NCBI RefSeq assembly: GCF_014697575.1
Contig: NZ_JACJSC010000002.1
Location: 1-64,000, forward strand
DNA from: Planktothrix sp. FACHB-1365
Lineage (GTDB): Bacteria > Cyanobacteriota > Cyanobacteriia > Cyanobacteriales > Microcoleaceae
Reading direction: 5' to 3'
Length of the DNA stretch: 64,000 nt
Numbering within the stretch: position 1 is the stretch's first letter; each line of letters opens with the position of its first letter. Shown one piece after another: positions 9,848 through 17,730 of the stretch. The notes under the pieces were generated by a model, which did no database searches, was not told where the DNA came from, and worked only from the letters and a program-made list of their open reading frames with translations. A program made the position numbers and the translations under genes.

Positions 9848-10183
9848 TTGTTAGATGTTGGTGAAATCACAGATGATATAACTCGTCAAGCTGCTATTAG
9901 TTCTATCCGTGCTTACCAAAAACATATTTCTCCCCAAAAGGGATTTGCTTGTGCTTCTCGAATTTTGTATGGTTCATCCTGTTCTGAAAACATCAAAAAT
10001 ATAATCGAAGAAGTGGGTTTACTTGATGCTATCCCTTTAGCTCGTCAGCAGTTTGCTCTGTGCCGAGATGCTAAGTTAATAATTCAAAGTAATTTGTTAG
10101 CTAATCACAACAATAATAATAACTGTCAAGATATGTTTTTTGGTAGCTTAGAATGTTGTGCCTGTATAGGGGACTTCACCTAG
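9848..10183 (+). pseudogene. YidD-like protein, 5' end probably lost at the IS
   Basis: The frame is open from the IS right end to 10183, about 111 codons from a TTG. The core SSIRAYQKHISPQKGFACASRIL, with GSSCSENIK and LLDAIPLARQQFALCRDA, matches the YidD family of small proteins (membrane protein insertion efficiency factor), which carries 'IRFYQRFISP...C.F.PSCS'. This is the divergent cyanobacterial form with 'HISP.KGF.CA'. Canonical YidD aids YidC-dependent insertion at the inner membrane. The first residues here (LDVGEITDDITRQA) begin exactly at the IS boundary, with no ribosome site, so the original start was probably removed. It may be unexpressed. Confidence 0.6.
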
Positions 10184-10404
10184 TTCCCAGGCTCCTGCCT
10201 GGGAATATATTATAGAGGCTCTGCCTCTTTGGTATCGCTATTTTTTTACAAGATGCGATCGCGTTTTTTCCAAAAGTGCAATCATCCTACAATTATGTCA
10301 AATATATTCAATCCTTCCGATCATTTCTTCAGGCGCATACAATAGCATTAGCCGCACTCTAATTAATGAATAAATTTGGCCACTTAACTTCAAGTTCTGG
10401 TCTT
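10184..10404. repeat. Palindromic repeats, no gene
   Basis: A palindrome TTCCCAGGCTCCTGCCTGGGAA lies at about 10182-10203, followed by GAGGCTCTGCCTC. The same pair of motifs appears in reverse order at 17676-17726, showing a dispersed repeat. Nothing coding was seen. Confidence 0.5.
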
Positions 10405-10836
10405 CTATACATTATCTTCGATGGCGTAACCTTGATTTTTACCCCACTCTATCCAAGCTGATGCCATCTGTTTTACTCGCCCCCTTTGTTCTGGTTTAAT
10501 CGGATTTTCACCCGTAATTGCACTCAACGCTGATAACCAATAAAGCGGATTATTTTTCAGTTCTAATAGCAAAAGCGGCACTATTTTAGTTCCCATATTA
10601 ATAATTTCCTGATAGGCTGGATGCTCAGACATTTGAGCAGTTGAAGACAGTCCAGAAACCTCTTTCTCCCAATTGGAGGCTAGTGCATAAAATTTTTCAA
10701 CTACCTCTGTGGAAATTTCAGCATTTTTGTTAAGGGAATTTTTAGCAGTATTTGGTGAAGAAAATTCTCCCCGTGCGAGAAAGTTTTCTATGCCTATTAA
10801 GACTAACTCTTCTATCGACAGATTTAGTTCGTTGAA
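10405..10836 (-). pseudogene. Conserved-looking hypothetical protein lacking its N-terminus
   Basis: The minus frame is open from TGA at 10837-10839 down to 10405, about 143 codons, without ATG, GTG or TTG before the ATG at 10632. The upstream part still reads like protein: NELNLSIEELVLIGIENFL, then EISTEVVEKFYALASNWEKEV, then the ATG part MSEHPAYQEIINMGTKIVPLLLLELK and GRVKQMASAWIEWGKNQGY. I therefore think the coding region is longer than the 75-codon ATG ORF and has lost its start at about 10836. The first block resembles a short ribbon-helix-helix or antitoxin end. Function is unknown. Confidence 0.55.
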
Positions 10837-10838
10837 TC

Positions 10839-11087
10839 ACGGAAACAGTCTCGATTGAAATCCCAACAGATACTTTAGAATCACTGACAAAAATAGCGAC
10901 AATTCGAGATATGTCTGTAGAAGCGTTACTGAAGTTTTATATAGGACAAGGCTTACGGACAGACTTAACTAAAGCCTTTTCAGAACGCCTGTTGGATACA
11001 ACGGCTCAAGTTCTGGCAAGACATCTTGATTCAGAAGAAGAAATATCCACCATTATTCGAGAAATTCAAGCTGAAACTGCACGTTAA
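10839..11087 (+). pseudogene. Short antitoxin-like protein with lost start codon
   Basis: The plus frame is open from ACG at 10839 to TAA at 11085 (82 codons). It reads ETVSIEIPTDTLESLTKIAT then IRDMSVEALLKFYIGQGLR and VLARHLDSEEEISTIIREI, a compact beta-helix-helix layout like small cyanobacterial antitoxin-type proteins. The codon where ATG is expected is ACG, directly after ATC and a TGA at 10833. An internal ATG at 10911 would give 58 residues but drop the beta strand. I infer either a mutated start or truncation at a rearrangement junction shared with the opposite gene. No toxin partner is next to it. Confidence 0.5.
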
Positions 11088-11432
11088 ATGATGGCGTAAT
11101 TACAAAAATAAATGCGATTGCCCTTTTTTCTAAAGAGCCAAAAGCACGATCTTTTTTGCTCTAACTTATACTTTTAAGGGTTAATGTTTAAGCTCTTTAA
11201 TATTAGCACAAACAAATGCAGTGCGATCGCCCCTAAAAACTTAACTCCTTAGATAAAATTGTTAAAATTGCGGTATGCAATCTATTTCAGATAAGAGGAA
11301 GATTTACTTTGATTCATTTTTATACTTCTATTTTTGCCTAAAGTTCTTTGCTGTGTCCAGAAACCGGGTTTCTCCCCCAGAGTTAATGATATTAAAGCTA
11401 GATTAATACAGAAACCTGGCTTCTGGAGAATA
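11088..11432. repeat. Gene-free region with HIP1 and AAACCGGGTTTCT repeats
   Basis: No gene is seen. It contains a GCGATCGC site at 11222, AT-rich DNA, a copy of AGAAACCGGGTTTCT at about 11350 and a degenerate inverted copy (CAGAAACCTGGCTTCTGG) at about 11409, close to the stop of the convergent M48 gene. The pair may form a 3' hairpin of that transcript. Confidence 0.45.
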
Positions 11433-12392
11433 TTATTTAGATTTCATCCGATTAATTTGATTTTGTAACTCCTCAATTTGGCGACGTAAATCATCGACTT
11501 CATCTTTAGGTTTTTCAGCTTTAACATTAACAGAACCTTCGGCGGTCGCTCGTTGATATTGACCGGAGCGAATTTTCTGATATTCCGCAGAATTAGCCCA
11601 GTGTTGTAAATATTGAATGCGTTCAACGGGAAAAGGATGACTTAACATCATACCTTGACCGCCATTGTACAATAAAAATTTATACACTTGATTTAATCCA
11701 TCTTGATCTAAATCTCGATATTGTTCTGATTGACGAATAAATTCATCTAAACTACATTCATGGGCATATTTTGTACTCACTCCCGCTAATTCCATCATGG
11801 ATTTCATCACACATTTGAGATCATCTGTGACTAATAATGCGGCTCTATCTGCGGATAATTCGGCTTTTCTTCGCCATTCATAAAAGGCATAAATTAAACC
11901 ACTACTGACTAAATTTCCTAACCCAAAGGTTAATTCTCCTAACATCGAAGCTACACCCATCGCCCAAATTGCCATCTGATTTAAAATCGGATGACCACAT
12001 TTAATATGCCCTAATTCATGGGCTAGAACCGCTCGTAATTCCGCTTCATCTACTAAGTCTAAAAGACCTGTATTCAGAATAATATAAGGGTGTTCTTGTC
12101 CCAAAGCATAACTATTAACTTGGGGATTTTGAGAGACAAATAAACCGGGTTCAGGAAAAATATCTAAATCTCGAACACATTCTCGAAATAGATGATAAAT
12201 ACTCGCATATTGTCTCGGCCCAACTTGTATCGCATTTCCCATTAAGTAAACATATTGAGGTCGTTCATAGACAAATTCTACAAATTTACTGGCAATTAAA
12301 TCGAAACCTGGAACGCTGCGGAGAGCGGCTTCTGCTTCTTTATCCAGGGGATGACGAAAGGCTTCGCTAGAAATTCCGGTGTAAGTTGGCAT
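11433..12392 (-). CDS. M48 family zinc metallopeptidase
   Basis: A 319-residue protein related to the HtpX/Ste24 M48 peptidases. The zinc motif HELGH is at residues 125-129 inside VDEAELRAVLAHELGHIKCGH, and the third ligand Glu is in RRKAELSADRAALL (about 178). A hydrophobic stretch between them (AIWAMGVASMLGELTFGLGNLVSSGLIYAF) may be membrane-associated. The last 25 residues (DEVDDLRRQIEELQNQINRMKSK) form a short coiled coil. It probably degrades damaged membrane or periplasmic proteins; the substrate is unknown. It diverges from the CpcT-like gene at 12477. Confidence 0.9.
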   Translation of the reverse strand: MPTYTGISSEAFRHPLDKEAEAALRSVPGFDLIASKFVEFVYERPQYVYLMGNAIQVGPRQYASIYHLFRECVRDLDIFPEPGLFVSQNPQVNSYALGQEHPYIILNTGLLDLVDEAELRAVLAHELGHIKCGHPILNQMAIWAMGVASMLGELTFGLGNLVSSGLIYAFYEWRRKAELSADRAALLVTDDLKCVMKSMMELAGVSTKYAHECSLDEFIRQSEQYRDLDQDGLNQVYKFLLYNGGQGMMLSHPFPVERIQYLQHWANSAEYQKIRSGQYQRATAEGSVNVKAEKPKDEVDDLRRQIEELQNQINRMKSK

Positions 12393-12476
12393 AATAATAA
12401 TTTACAAGGTAATGTTAGAAAGTGGATCTACAATGTTTTGAAGCCCTGAAGGGCTTACTACGGTTGGGATGTTCCG

Positions 12477-13154
12477 ATGATTAAATTATCTCCCATTTCT
12501 ATTTTAGGGGTTGCCTTTATTTTGAGTGGATGCAGGACTCAACTTGATCCGATGCAAAGTCGTGTTCAGGAAGTAGCATCTTATTTGGCAGGTGTAATGG
12601 AGACTTCAGCACAGGCTAAAGCTATTCCTGATGCGCCTAGTGTTCGCATGACGACTTGTGAGGTGAAATTGAACAATACAGACGGTTCTGTTCAACATTT
12701 TAACGGGGTTTTTCTCTATCAAGAACAAGCCTTAACGCGCAATTTATCAAAACCTTATCGTCAGAGAGTTTTAGAAATTAAACCCAGTGCGGATAGAAAT
12801 AGTATTGAGTCCATTAGTTTTAAACTGATTAATCCTAAAAATTGGATTGGTTTGTGTCAGAAATCTCTATCAGAACGGGTGATTAGTTATCAAGAAATAC
12901 AAAATGCTAATTGTAGTGTATTTTTGAAACCTGTGGGAACTGAATATAGGGGTGAAACTCAACCGGGAGGCTGTGCAACTAATTTTAAGGGAGCGGTTAA
13001 AATTACGAATACGATTAAGTTAGATCAACAAGGAATGGAAACTCAAGATCGGGGATTTGATGCTAAAGGTAAACAAGTTTGGGGGGCAGAAAATCGTTCT
13101 TATCAATATGAGAAAATGAGGGAACAGGGAACAGGGAACAGGGAACAGAAATAA
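12477..13154 (+). CDS. CpcT/CpeT-like protein with a lipoprotein signal
   Basis: Residues 1-19 form a lipoprotein signal ending in the lipobox LSGC (Cys19). The body matches the CpcT/CpeT family, with EVASYLAGVMETSAQAKA, PYRQRVLEIKP, CSVFLKPVGTEYRGETQPGGC, and a DRGFDAKGKQVWGAE end. Family members attach phycoerythrobilin or phycocyanobilin to Cys of phycobiliprotein beta subunits in the cytoplasm. A lipidated, exported copy is unlikely to do that, so a distinct role is inferred. The last residues (REQGTGNREQK) are encoded by a GGAACA simple repeat that has run into the gene end. No phycobiliprotein genes are nearby. Confidence 0.8.
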   Translation: MIKLSPISILGVAFILSGCRTQLDPMQSRVQEVASYLAGVMETSAQAKAIPDAPSVRMTTCEVKLNNTDGSVQHFNGVFLYQEQALTRNLSKPYRQRVLEIKPSADRNSIESISFKLINPKNWIGLCQKSLSERVISYQEIQNANCSVFLKPVGTEYRGETQPGGCATNFKGAVKITNTIKLDQQGMETQDRGFDAKGKQVWGAENRSYQYEKMREQGTGNREQK

Positions 13155-13249
13155 AAGAAACTTCACCCTAGTTTTTGGGGTTTGCTACCTTGTTAAATAC
13201 CCTAAGTAGGGGACTGCCATCAATTTTAAACTCTTTGATTTTTATTAAA

Positions 13250-13873
13250 ATGATACTTAACCTTTTAATTATTAGTTTATTTTGGTCAGTGGGACTTTTA
13301 CTCAATTTATGGGATATTTCCAGAAATGTTCCCACTTTCGATATATTAACTTCAGAATTACTGCAAGAACGGGTTATTGTGGGTGCTGCTTGTGGATTAA
13401 TAGGTGGTTTAAGTGTGGGATGGGGATTAAAAAAAGTTGTTCCGTCTTTAAGTGGAATTCGGGTTTTTATTATTGCTTTAATGTGGGCGATCGCTTTAGC
13501 TATAGGAGTACAATTAAGTGCTTATATTAATGAATATGATATTGCCTTTAATCAGTTTAATTTAGCATCTTTTACCTTGGGTTCAATTCGTCAATTGATT
13601 AATTTTACCATTGCGGGGTTGATTGGCGGTTGTTTCATGGGTGTTGTTGTTAAGAAAATTCAATCTGAAATTTCGGTTTTAAAGCTCATTTTAATTAGTG
13701 GCTGTTGGGGGATAAGTTTCATCCTAGCAGCCGGGATTATTTTTATCATTCCTTGGTCGGGTGGAAGTGGAATTTTACGTTCATTTTTAGCAGGATTAAC
13801 GATAGCATTATTAGGAGCAGGAATCATGTTTGTGCAAGTTAAATCTTTAGCTTCTGAAGAAATCTCTACTTAA
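13250..13873 (+). CDS. Multi-spanning membrane protein, unknown
   Basis: From ATG 13250 this gives 207 residues (MILNLLIISLFWSVGLLLNLWD). An upstream in-frame ATG at 13175 would add 25 less plausible residues. Six or so hydrophobic segments are visible, including VIVGAACGLIGGLSVGWGL, VFIIALMWAIALAIGVQL, LINFTIAGLIGGCFMGVVV and GSGILRSFLAGLTIALLGAGIMFV, with Gly-rich GLIGG repeats in two of them. This suggests an internal duplication of a two-helix unit. I do not recognise the family. It follows the CpcT-like gene by under 100 bases on the same strand and may be cotranscribed. Confidence 0.65.
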   Translation: MILNLLIISLFWSVGLLLNLWDISRNVPTFDILTSELLQERVIVGAACGLIGGLSVGWGLKKVVPSLSGIRVFIIALMWAIALAIGVQLSAYINEYDIAFNQFNLASFTLGSIRQLINFTIAGLIGGCFMGVVVKKIQSEISVLKLILISGCWGISFILAAGIIFIIPWSGGSGILRSFLAGLTIALLGAGIMFVQVKSLASEEIST

Positions 13874-14060
13874 CCTGCAATGTTAATAATGTAACAATAT
13901 GACTGTTAAAAATTAATAGTAAAAATAACAAAAATCTACCTTTAGGAATATGTTTTTAAATTATACAACTTGATAGGATTGAATCTCAAAACTGTTATTC
14001 TTAAATTCCCTAAAAATTGGGATGTAACATTTTTAAACCCTATCCCCTGGAGTCAACGCT

Positions 14061-16184
14061 ATGTATATTCCTTTATGGCCGGGTAAACCTTATCCATTAG
14101 GGTCTCATTGGGATGGAAAAGGAACAAACTTTGCTTTATTTTCGGAAAATGCGACGGCGGTTGAACTGTGTTTATTTGATCAAAAGGGACAAGAAACTCG
14201 TGTATCTTTAACAGAAGTTAGTAATTTTGTTTGGCATGGTTATGTACCCAGTGTAGGGCCAGGTCAACGCTATGGTTTTCGAGTCCACGGCCCTTATAAA
14301 CCCCATGAAGGTCATCGTTTTAACCCCAATAAACTATTAATTGATCCCTATGCTAAAGCCCTAGATGGGGATATTCAAGGGGGGATAGAAACGTTAGGTT
14401 ATATTGTAGAACATCAGGATCAAGATTTTTCCTATTCTGAAGAAGATGATGCTCATTTAGTTCCTAAATCTGTTGTCATTAATGAATCCTTTGATTGGGG
14501 AGATGATCAACTTTTACGCACCCCTTTTCATGAAACAATTATCTATGAAGCTCATGTCAAAGGATTTACAAAGCTACATCCTGATATTCCTAAACAATTA
14601 CGGGGAACCTATGCCGGAGTCGGACATCCGGCTAGTATTTCTTATTTACAATCGATTGGGATAACAGCTATCGAATTAATGCCTGTACATCATTATTTAG
14701 CTTATCCAGGGTATTTAGTGGATAAAAAGCTAAAAAATTATTGGGGCTATGATTCTATTAATTATTTTGCCCCCTATTCAGGCTATAGTTCTAGTGGCAC
14801 ATTAGGGGAACAAGTCACAGAATTTAAACAAATGGTTAAAGCCCTCCATGCAGGAGGAATTGAAGTTATTTTAGATGTGGTTTATAACCATACCGGAGAA
14901 GGCAATCACATGGGGCCGACTCTATCTTTAAAAGGCATTGATAACGCAGCTTATTACCGTTTAGTAGATGAAGATCCTCGCTATTATATGGATTTTACAG
15001 GCTGTGGTAATTCCCTGAATGTTCGCCATCCGCAAGTGTTGAAATTGATTATGGATAGTTTGCGGTATTGGGTGTTAGAAATGCACGTCGATGGGTTCCG
15101 ATTTGATTTAGCTTCGGCTTTAGCACGGGAACTCTATGCAGTAGATCGATTAGCTGCATTTTTTGATATTATTCATCAAGATCCAGTGTTATCGGATGTT
15201 AAATTAATTGCTGAACCTTGGGATATTGGAGAAGGGGGATATCAAGTCGGTGAATTCCCGTTATTATGGTCAGAATGGAACGGAAAATATCGAGATAATG
15301 CCCGCAATTTCTGGCGAGGAGAAGACCAAACTTTGGCAGAATTTGCCTATCGTTTTACAGGAAGTTCAGATTTATATCAATTTAATGGTCGCCGCCCTAA
15401 TGCCAGTATTAATTTTATCACGGCTCATGATGGATTTACGTTGAATGATTTAGTGAGTTACAACTATAAACATAATGAAGCTAATGGAGAAAATAACCAA
15501 GATGGAGATCAACATAATAGCTCTTGGAATTGTGGAGAAGAAGGGCCTACAGATAACCCTGATGTGTTGAAACTCCGCAACCGTCAACGCCGTAATTTTT
15601 TAACCACTTTGATGTTATCTCAAGGGGTTCCCATGTTGTTAGGAGGAGATGAAATTGGGCGATCGCAACAAGGAAATAATAACCCCTATTGTCAAGATAA
15701 TGAAATTTCTTGGCTAGATTGGAATTTACAAGAAGAAAATTCTTCTTTATTAGACTTTGCCCGTCAATTGATTTATTTTCGTCGTCAACATCCCGTTTTT
15801 CGTCGTCGTAAATGGTTCCAAGGTCGGGCAATTTATGGTTCAGGAGTTACGGATATTGGATGGTTTAACCCCGATGGTGCTGTGATGACCGAAGAACAAT
15901 GGAATATGGGGTTTGCAAAAGCCATTGGTGTATTTTTAAATGGAGAAGCGATTCTAACACCAGGAGAACGGGGAGAACGCATTATTGATGATAGTTTCTA
16001 TATCCTGTTCAATGCTCATTATGAACCCCTAGATTTCTTCCTTCCTGAACCGATGGCAAATCGAGAATGGCAAGTTATAATTGATACGAGTTACTCTCGT
16101 TTTGTTAAAGATGATATTCGTTATACTTTGGATAAAGCTATGACGGTAACTGAGCGATCGCTAATGGTTTTAAAACGGTTGTAA
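14061..16184 (+). CDS. glgX: Glycogen debranching enzyme GlgX
   Basis: A GH13 isoamylase-type enzyme of 707 residues that removes alpha-1,6 branches from glycogen trimmed by phosphorylase. The N-terminal CBM48 domain holds PLGSHWDGKGTNFALFSENA. Catalytic-barrel motifs appear in order: DVVYNHTGEG, DGFRFDLASAL (nucleophile Asp), LIAEPWDIGEGGYQVG (acid Glu) and NFITAHDGFTLNDLVSYN. The length and the C-terminal beta domain are complete. The start ATG at 14061 lies next to GGAGTCAACGCT, a weak ribosome site. It has its own upstream region of about 190 bases. Confidence 0.95.
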   Translation: MYIPLWPGKPYPLGSHWDGKGTNFALFSENATAVELCLFDQKGQETRVSLTEVSNFVWHGYVPSVGPGQRYGFRVHGPYKPHEGHRFNPNKLLIDPYAKALDGDIQGGIETLGYIVEHQDQDFSYSEEDDAHLVPKSVVINESFDWGDDQLLRTPFHETIIYEAHVKGFTKLHPDIPKQLRGTYAGVGHPASISYLQSIGITAIELMPVHHYLAYPGYLVDKKLKNYWGYDSINYFAPYSGYSSSGTLGEQVTEFKQMVKALHAGGIEVILDVVYNHTGEGNHMGPTLSLKGIDNAAYYRLVDEDPRYYMDFTGCGNSLNVRHPQVLKLIMDSLRYWVLEMHVDGFRFDLASALARELYAVDRLAAFFDIIHQDPVLSDVKLIAEPWDIGEGGYQVGEFPLLWSEWNGKYRDNARNFWRGEDQTLAEFAYRFTGSSDLYQFNGRRPNASINFITAHDGFTLNDLVSYNYKHNEANGENNQDGDQHNSSWNCGEEGPTDNPDVLKLRNRQRRNFLTTLMLSQGVPMLLGGDEIGRSQQGNNNPYCQDNEISWLDWNLQEENSSLLDFARQLIYFRRQHPVFRRRKWFQGRAIYGSGVTDIGWFNPDGAVMTEEQWNMGFAKAIGVFLNGEAILTPGERGERIIDDSFYILFNAHYEPLDFFLPEPMANREWQVIIDTSYSRFVKDDIRYTLDKAMTVTERSLMVLKRL

Positions 16185-16195
16185 TACAAATTTTC

Positions 16196-16241
16196 TGTTC
16201 CCTATTCCCTATTCCCTATTCCCTATTCCCTATTCCCTAGA
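16196..16241. repeat. TATTCCC heptamer tandem repeat
   Basis: Six consecutive copies of TATTCCC (or CCTATTC) follow TTCTGTTCCC directly downstream of glgX. Similar CTGTTCCC or GGAACAGG runs occur at 13128-13148, 30895, 31895 and 48850. It is a slippage-prone microsatellite, useful as a strain marker; no function is evident. Confidence 0.85.
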
Positions 16242-16255
16242 ATTATGCGCTATAG

Positions 16256-17179
16256 TTGCCAATTTCCTCAAAACTAGATTATCTTGACGGATGCAACGCT
16301 TACAGTTCTGAGATCTTGAACCTTTTCTTCAACTCTAACCCCTCTCCCGACCCAACCGCGAATTCCCGTTTCACAGGTTGGTCATTGCAGGATCGTGATC
16401 CTGACTATATCCGATCCTTAATGCCGTTTTTGGGTTGGTTCTATGACCATTATTTTCAGGTCAAAACCACTGGCTGGGAAAATCTCCCCCCTCAAAATAA
16501 GATGTTATTAGTTGGTTCCCATAATGGAGGGTTAGCCGCCCCTGATATGTTTATGGGGTTGTATGCTTGGTGTCGTCGCTTCGGAGCCGAACGCTTACTT
16601 TACGGACTCATGCACCCGAAAGTTTGGCAGGTTTCCCCACAAGTCGCAACTTCGGCGGTGCGTTGTGGAGCATTGATGGCTCATCCTCGCATGGGAATGG
16701 CTGCTTTACGGGAAAATGCGCCCGTTTTGGTTTATCCCGGTGGCGGTGAGGATGTGTTTCGACCCCATCACTTACGCAACCAAATTCATTTAGCGGGTCG
16801 CAAAGGATTTATTAAGTTAGCACTGCGGGAAAAAGCCCCCATTGTTCCGGTGATTTCATCCGGTGCCCACGATACGTTAATTGTGCTCACGGATATTTAC
16901 GACTGGGTAAAACAACTGCACAACTTGGGAATGCCTTGGTTATTAAATCTTGACCCAGAGGTATTTCCCATTTATTTAGGGTTGCCTTGGGGAGTGGGAA
17001 TTGGGCCGTTACCCAATTTTCCTTTGCCCGCAAAAATTAAAATTCACATTTGTCCGGTAATTGAGTTTGAACGCTATGGACGAGAAGCCGCTAATGATCG
17101 AGAGTATGTAGATATTTGTTACCAACAGGTGAAAACATTCATGCAACAGGAACTTGACAATTTATTTGAAATCCCCTAA
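16256..17179 (+). CDS. Lysophospholipid/glycerol acyltransferase family protein
   Basis: A PlsC/DGAT-related acyltransferase of about 307 residues. The acyl-transfer motif is LLVGSHNGGLAAPDMFMGL (His plus downstream Asp), followed by the MAHPRMGMAALRENAPVLVYPGGGEDVF block typical of the plant-DGAT-like subgroup and APIVPVISSGAHDT. It is likely to acylate a lysolipid or a related acceptor at the membrane. The start is uncertain: TTG at 16256 is the longest choice, and the next ATG is well inside at the IRSLMPFLGW region. It lies 70 bases after glgX, beyond the heptamer repeat. Confidence 0.82.
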   Translation: MPISSKLDYLDGCNAYSSEILNLFFNSNPSPDPTANSRFTGWSLQDRDPDYIRSLMPFLGWFYDHYFQVKTTGWENLPPQNKMLLVGSHNGGLAAPDMFMGLYAWCRRFGAERLLYGLMHPKVWQVSPQVATSAVRCGALMAHPRMGMAALRENAPVLVYPGGGEDVFRPHHLRNQIHLAGRKGFIKLALREKAPIVPVISSGAHDTLIVLTDIYDWVKQLHNLGMPWLLNLDPEVFPIYLGLPWGVGIGPLPNFPLPAKIKIHICPVIEFERYGREAANDREYVDICYQQVKTFMQQELDNLFEIP

Positions 17180-17195
17180 ATGTTTGCTACAAATT

Positions 17196-17237
17196 CCCCC
17201 GTGTAGAGACGTTCCATGGAACGTCTCTACACGGGGG
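17196..17237. repeat. 42-bp perfect palindrome with CCATGG core
   Basis: The arms are CCCCC, GTGTAGAGACGTT and then CCATGG at the centre, all exactly mirrored. It sits 16 bases after the acyltransferase stop and could act as a transcript-ending or -stabilising hairpin. It is one of at least four related palindromes here (also 36871-36898, 45681-45708, 47527-47554). Confidence 0.85.
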
Positions 17238-17730
17238 TTAGGGGGAATCATCTGTAGCATCTATAAGGGGATTTCATATTAGCTCTGTAGGGGGAGTCTT
17301 TCAAACGAGGATAGGAGCGATGGAGAAAACTCTCGACCCACACAAACCCACGCCCCCCAAAAATAACGATCTTGTAAAGGATAGGGTTGTGATTGCCATT
17401 TTTGTAATAATTCAGGAAGTTTTTACCGAATTTCTTGGATAAAATTATTAACTTTGATTTCCTTGCTCTCAACTATAGCGCTACTTGAAGAGGGAACAGC
17501 TTAACTGGGAACACCGAACAGTAAGAAGTGAAAGGGTTTCAGGATTTGGAAATGTCCTAACTGTAATGCGTAGCGCTATAGATCAACTGAATGGTTAACA
17601 GAGCAGGATTCTTTTTGCTGATTTAATAGCCTTTGTTCATGCAATGCAGCTAGAAATTGATGCCATCTTTGTTAGGAGGCTCCGCCTCCCGAATGGCATT
17701 CCCAGGCGGGAGCCTGGGAACGAGAGGGGG
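17238..17730. other. Gene-free region with decayed coding traces
   Basis: No intact gene is seen. On the minus strand, about 17284-17430, one frame reads LPELLQKWQSQPYPLQDRYF followed by WGAWVCVGREFSPSLL. The Tyr-Phe-Trp then Gly-Ala-Trp pattern recalls the 'HPYYWAAFVLIG' end of CHAT-domain proteases, so this may be a CHAT gene scrap; the match is weak. The region also has two AGCGCTA motifs (about 17477 and 17572) and the inverted pair of repeats GGAGGCTCCGCCTCC and TTCCCAGGCGGGAGCCTGGGAA at 17676-17726. Confidence 0.4.
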
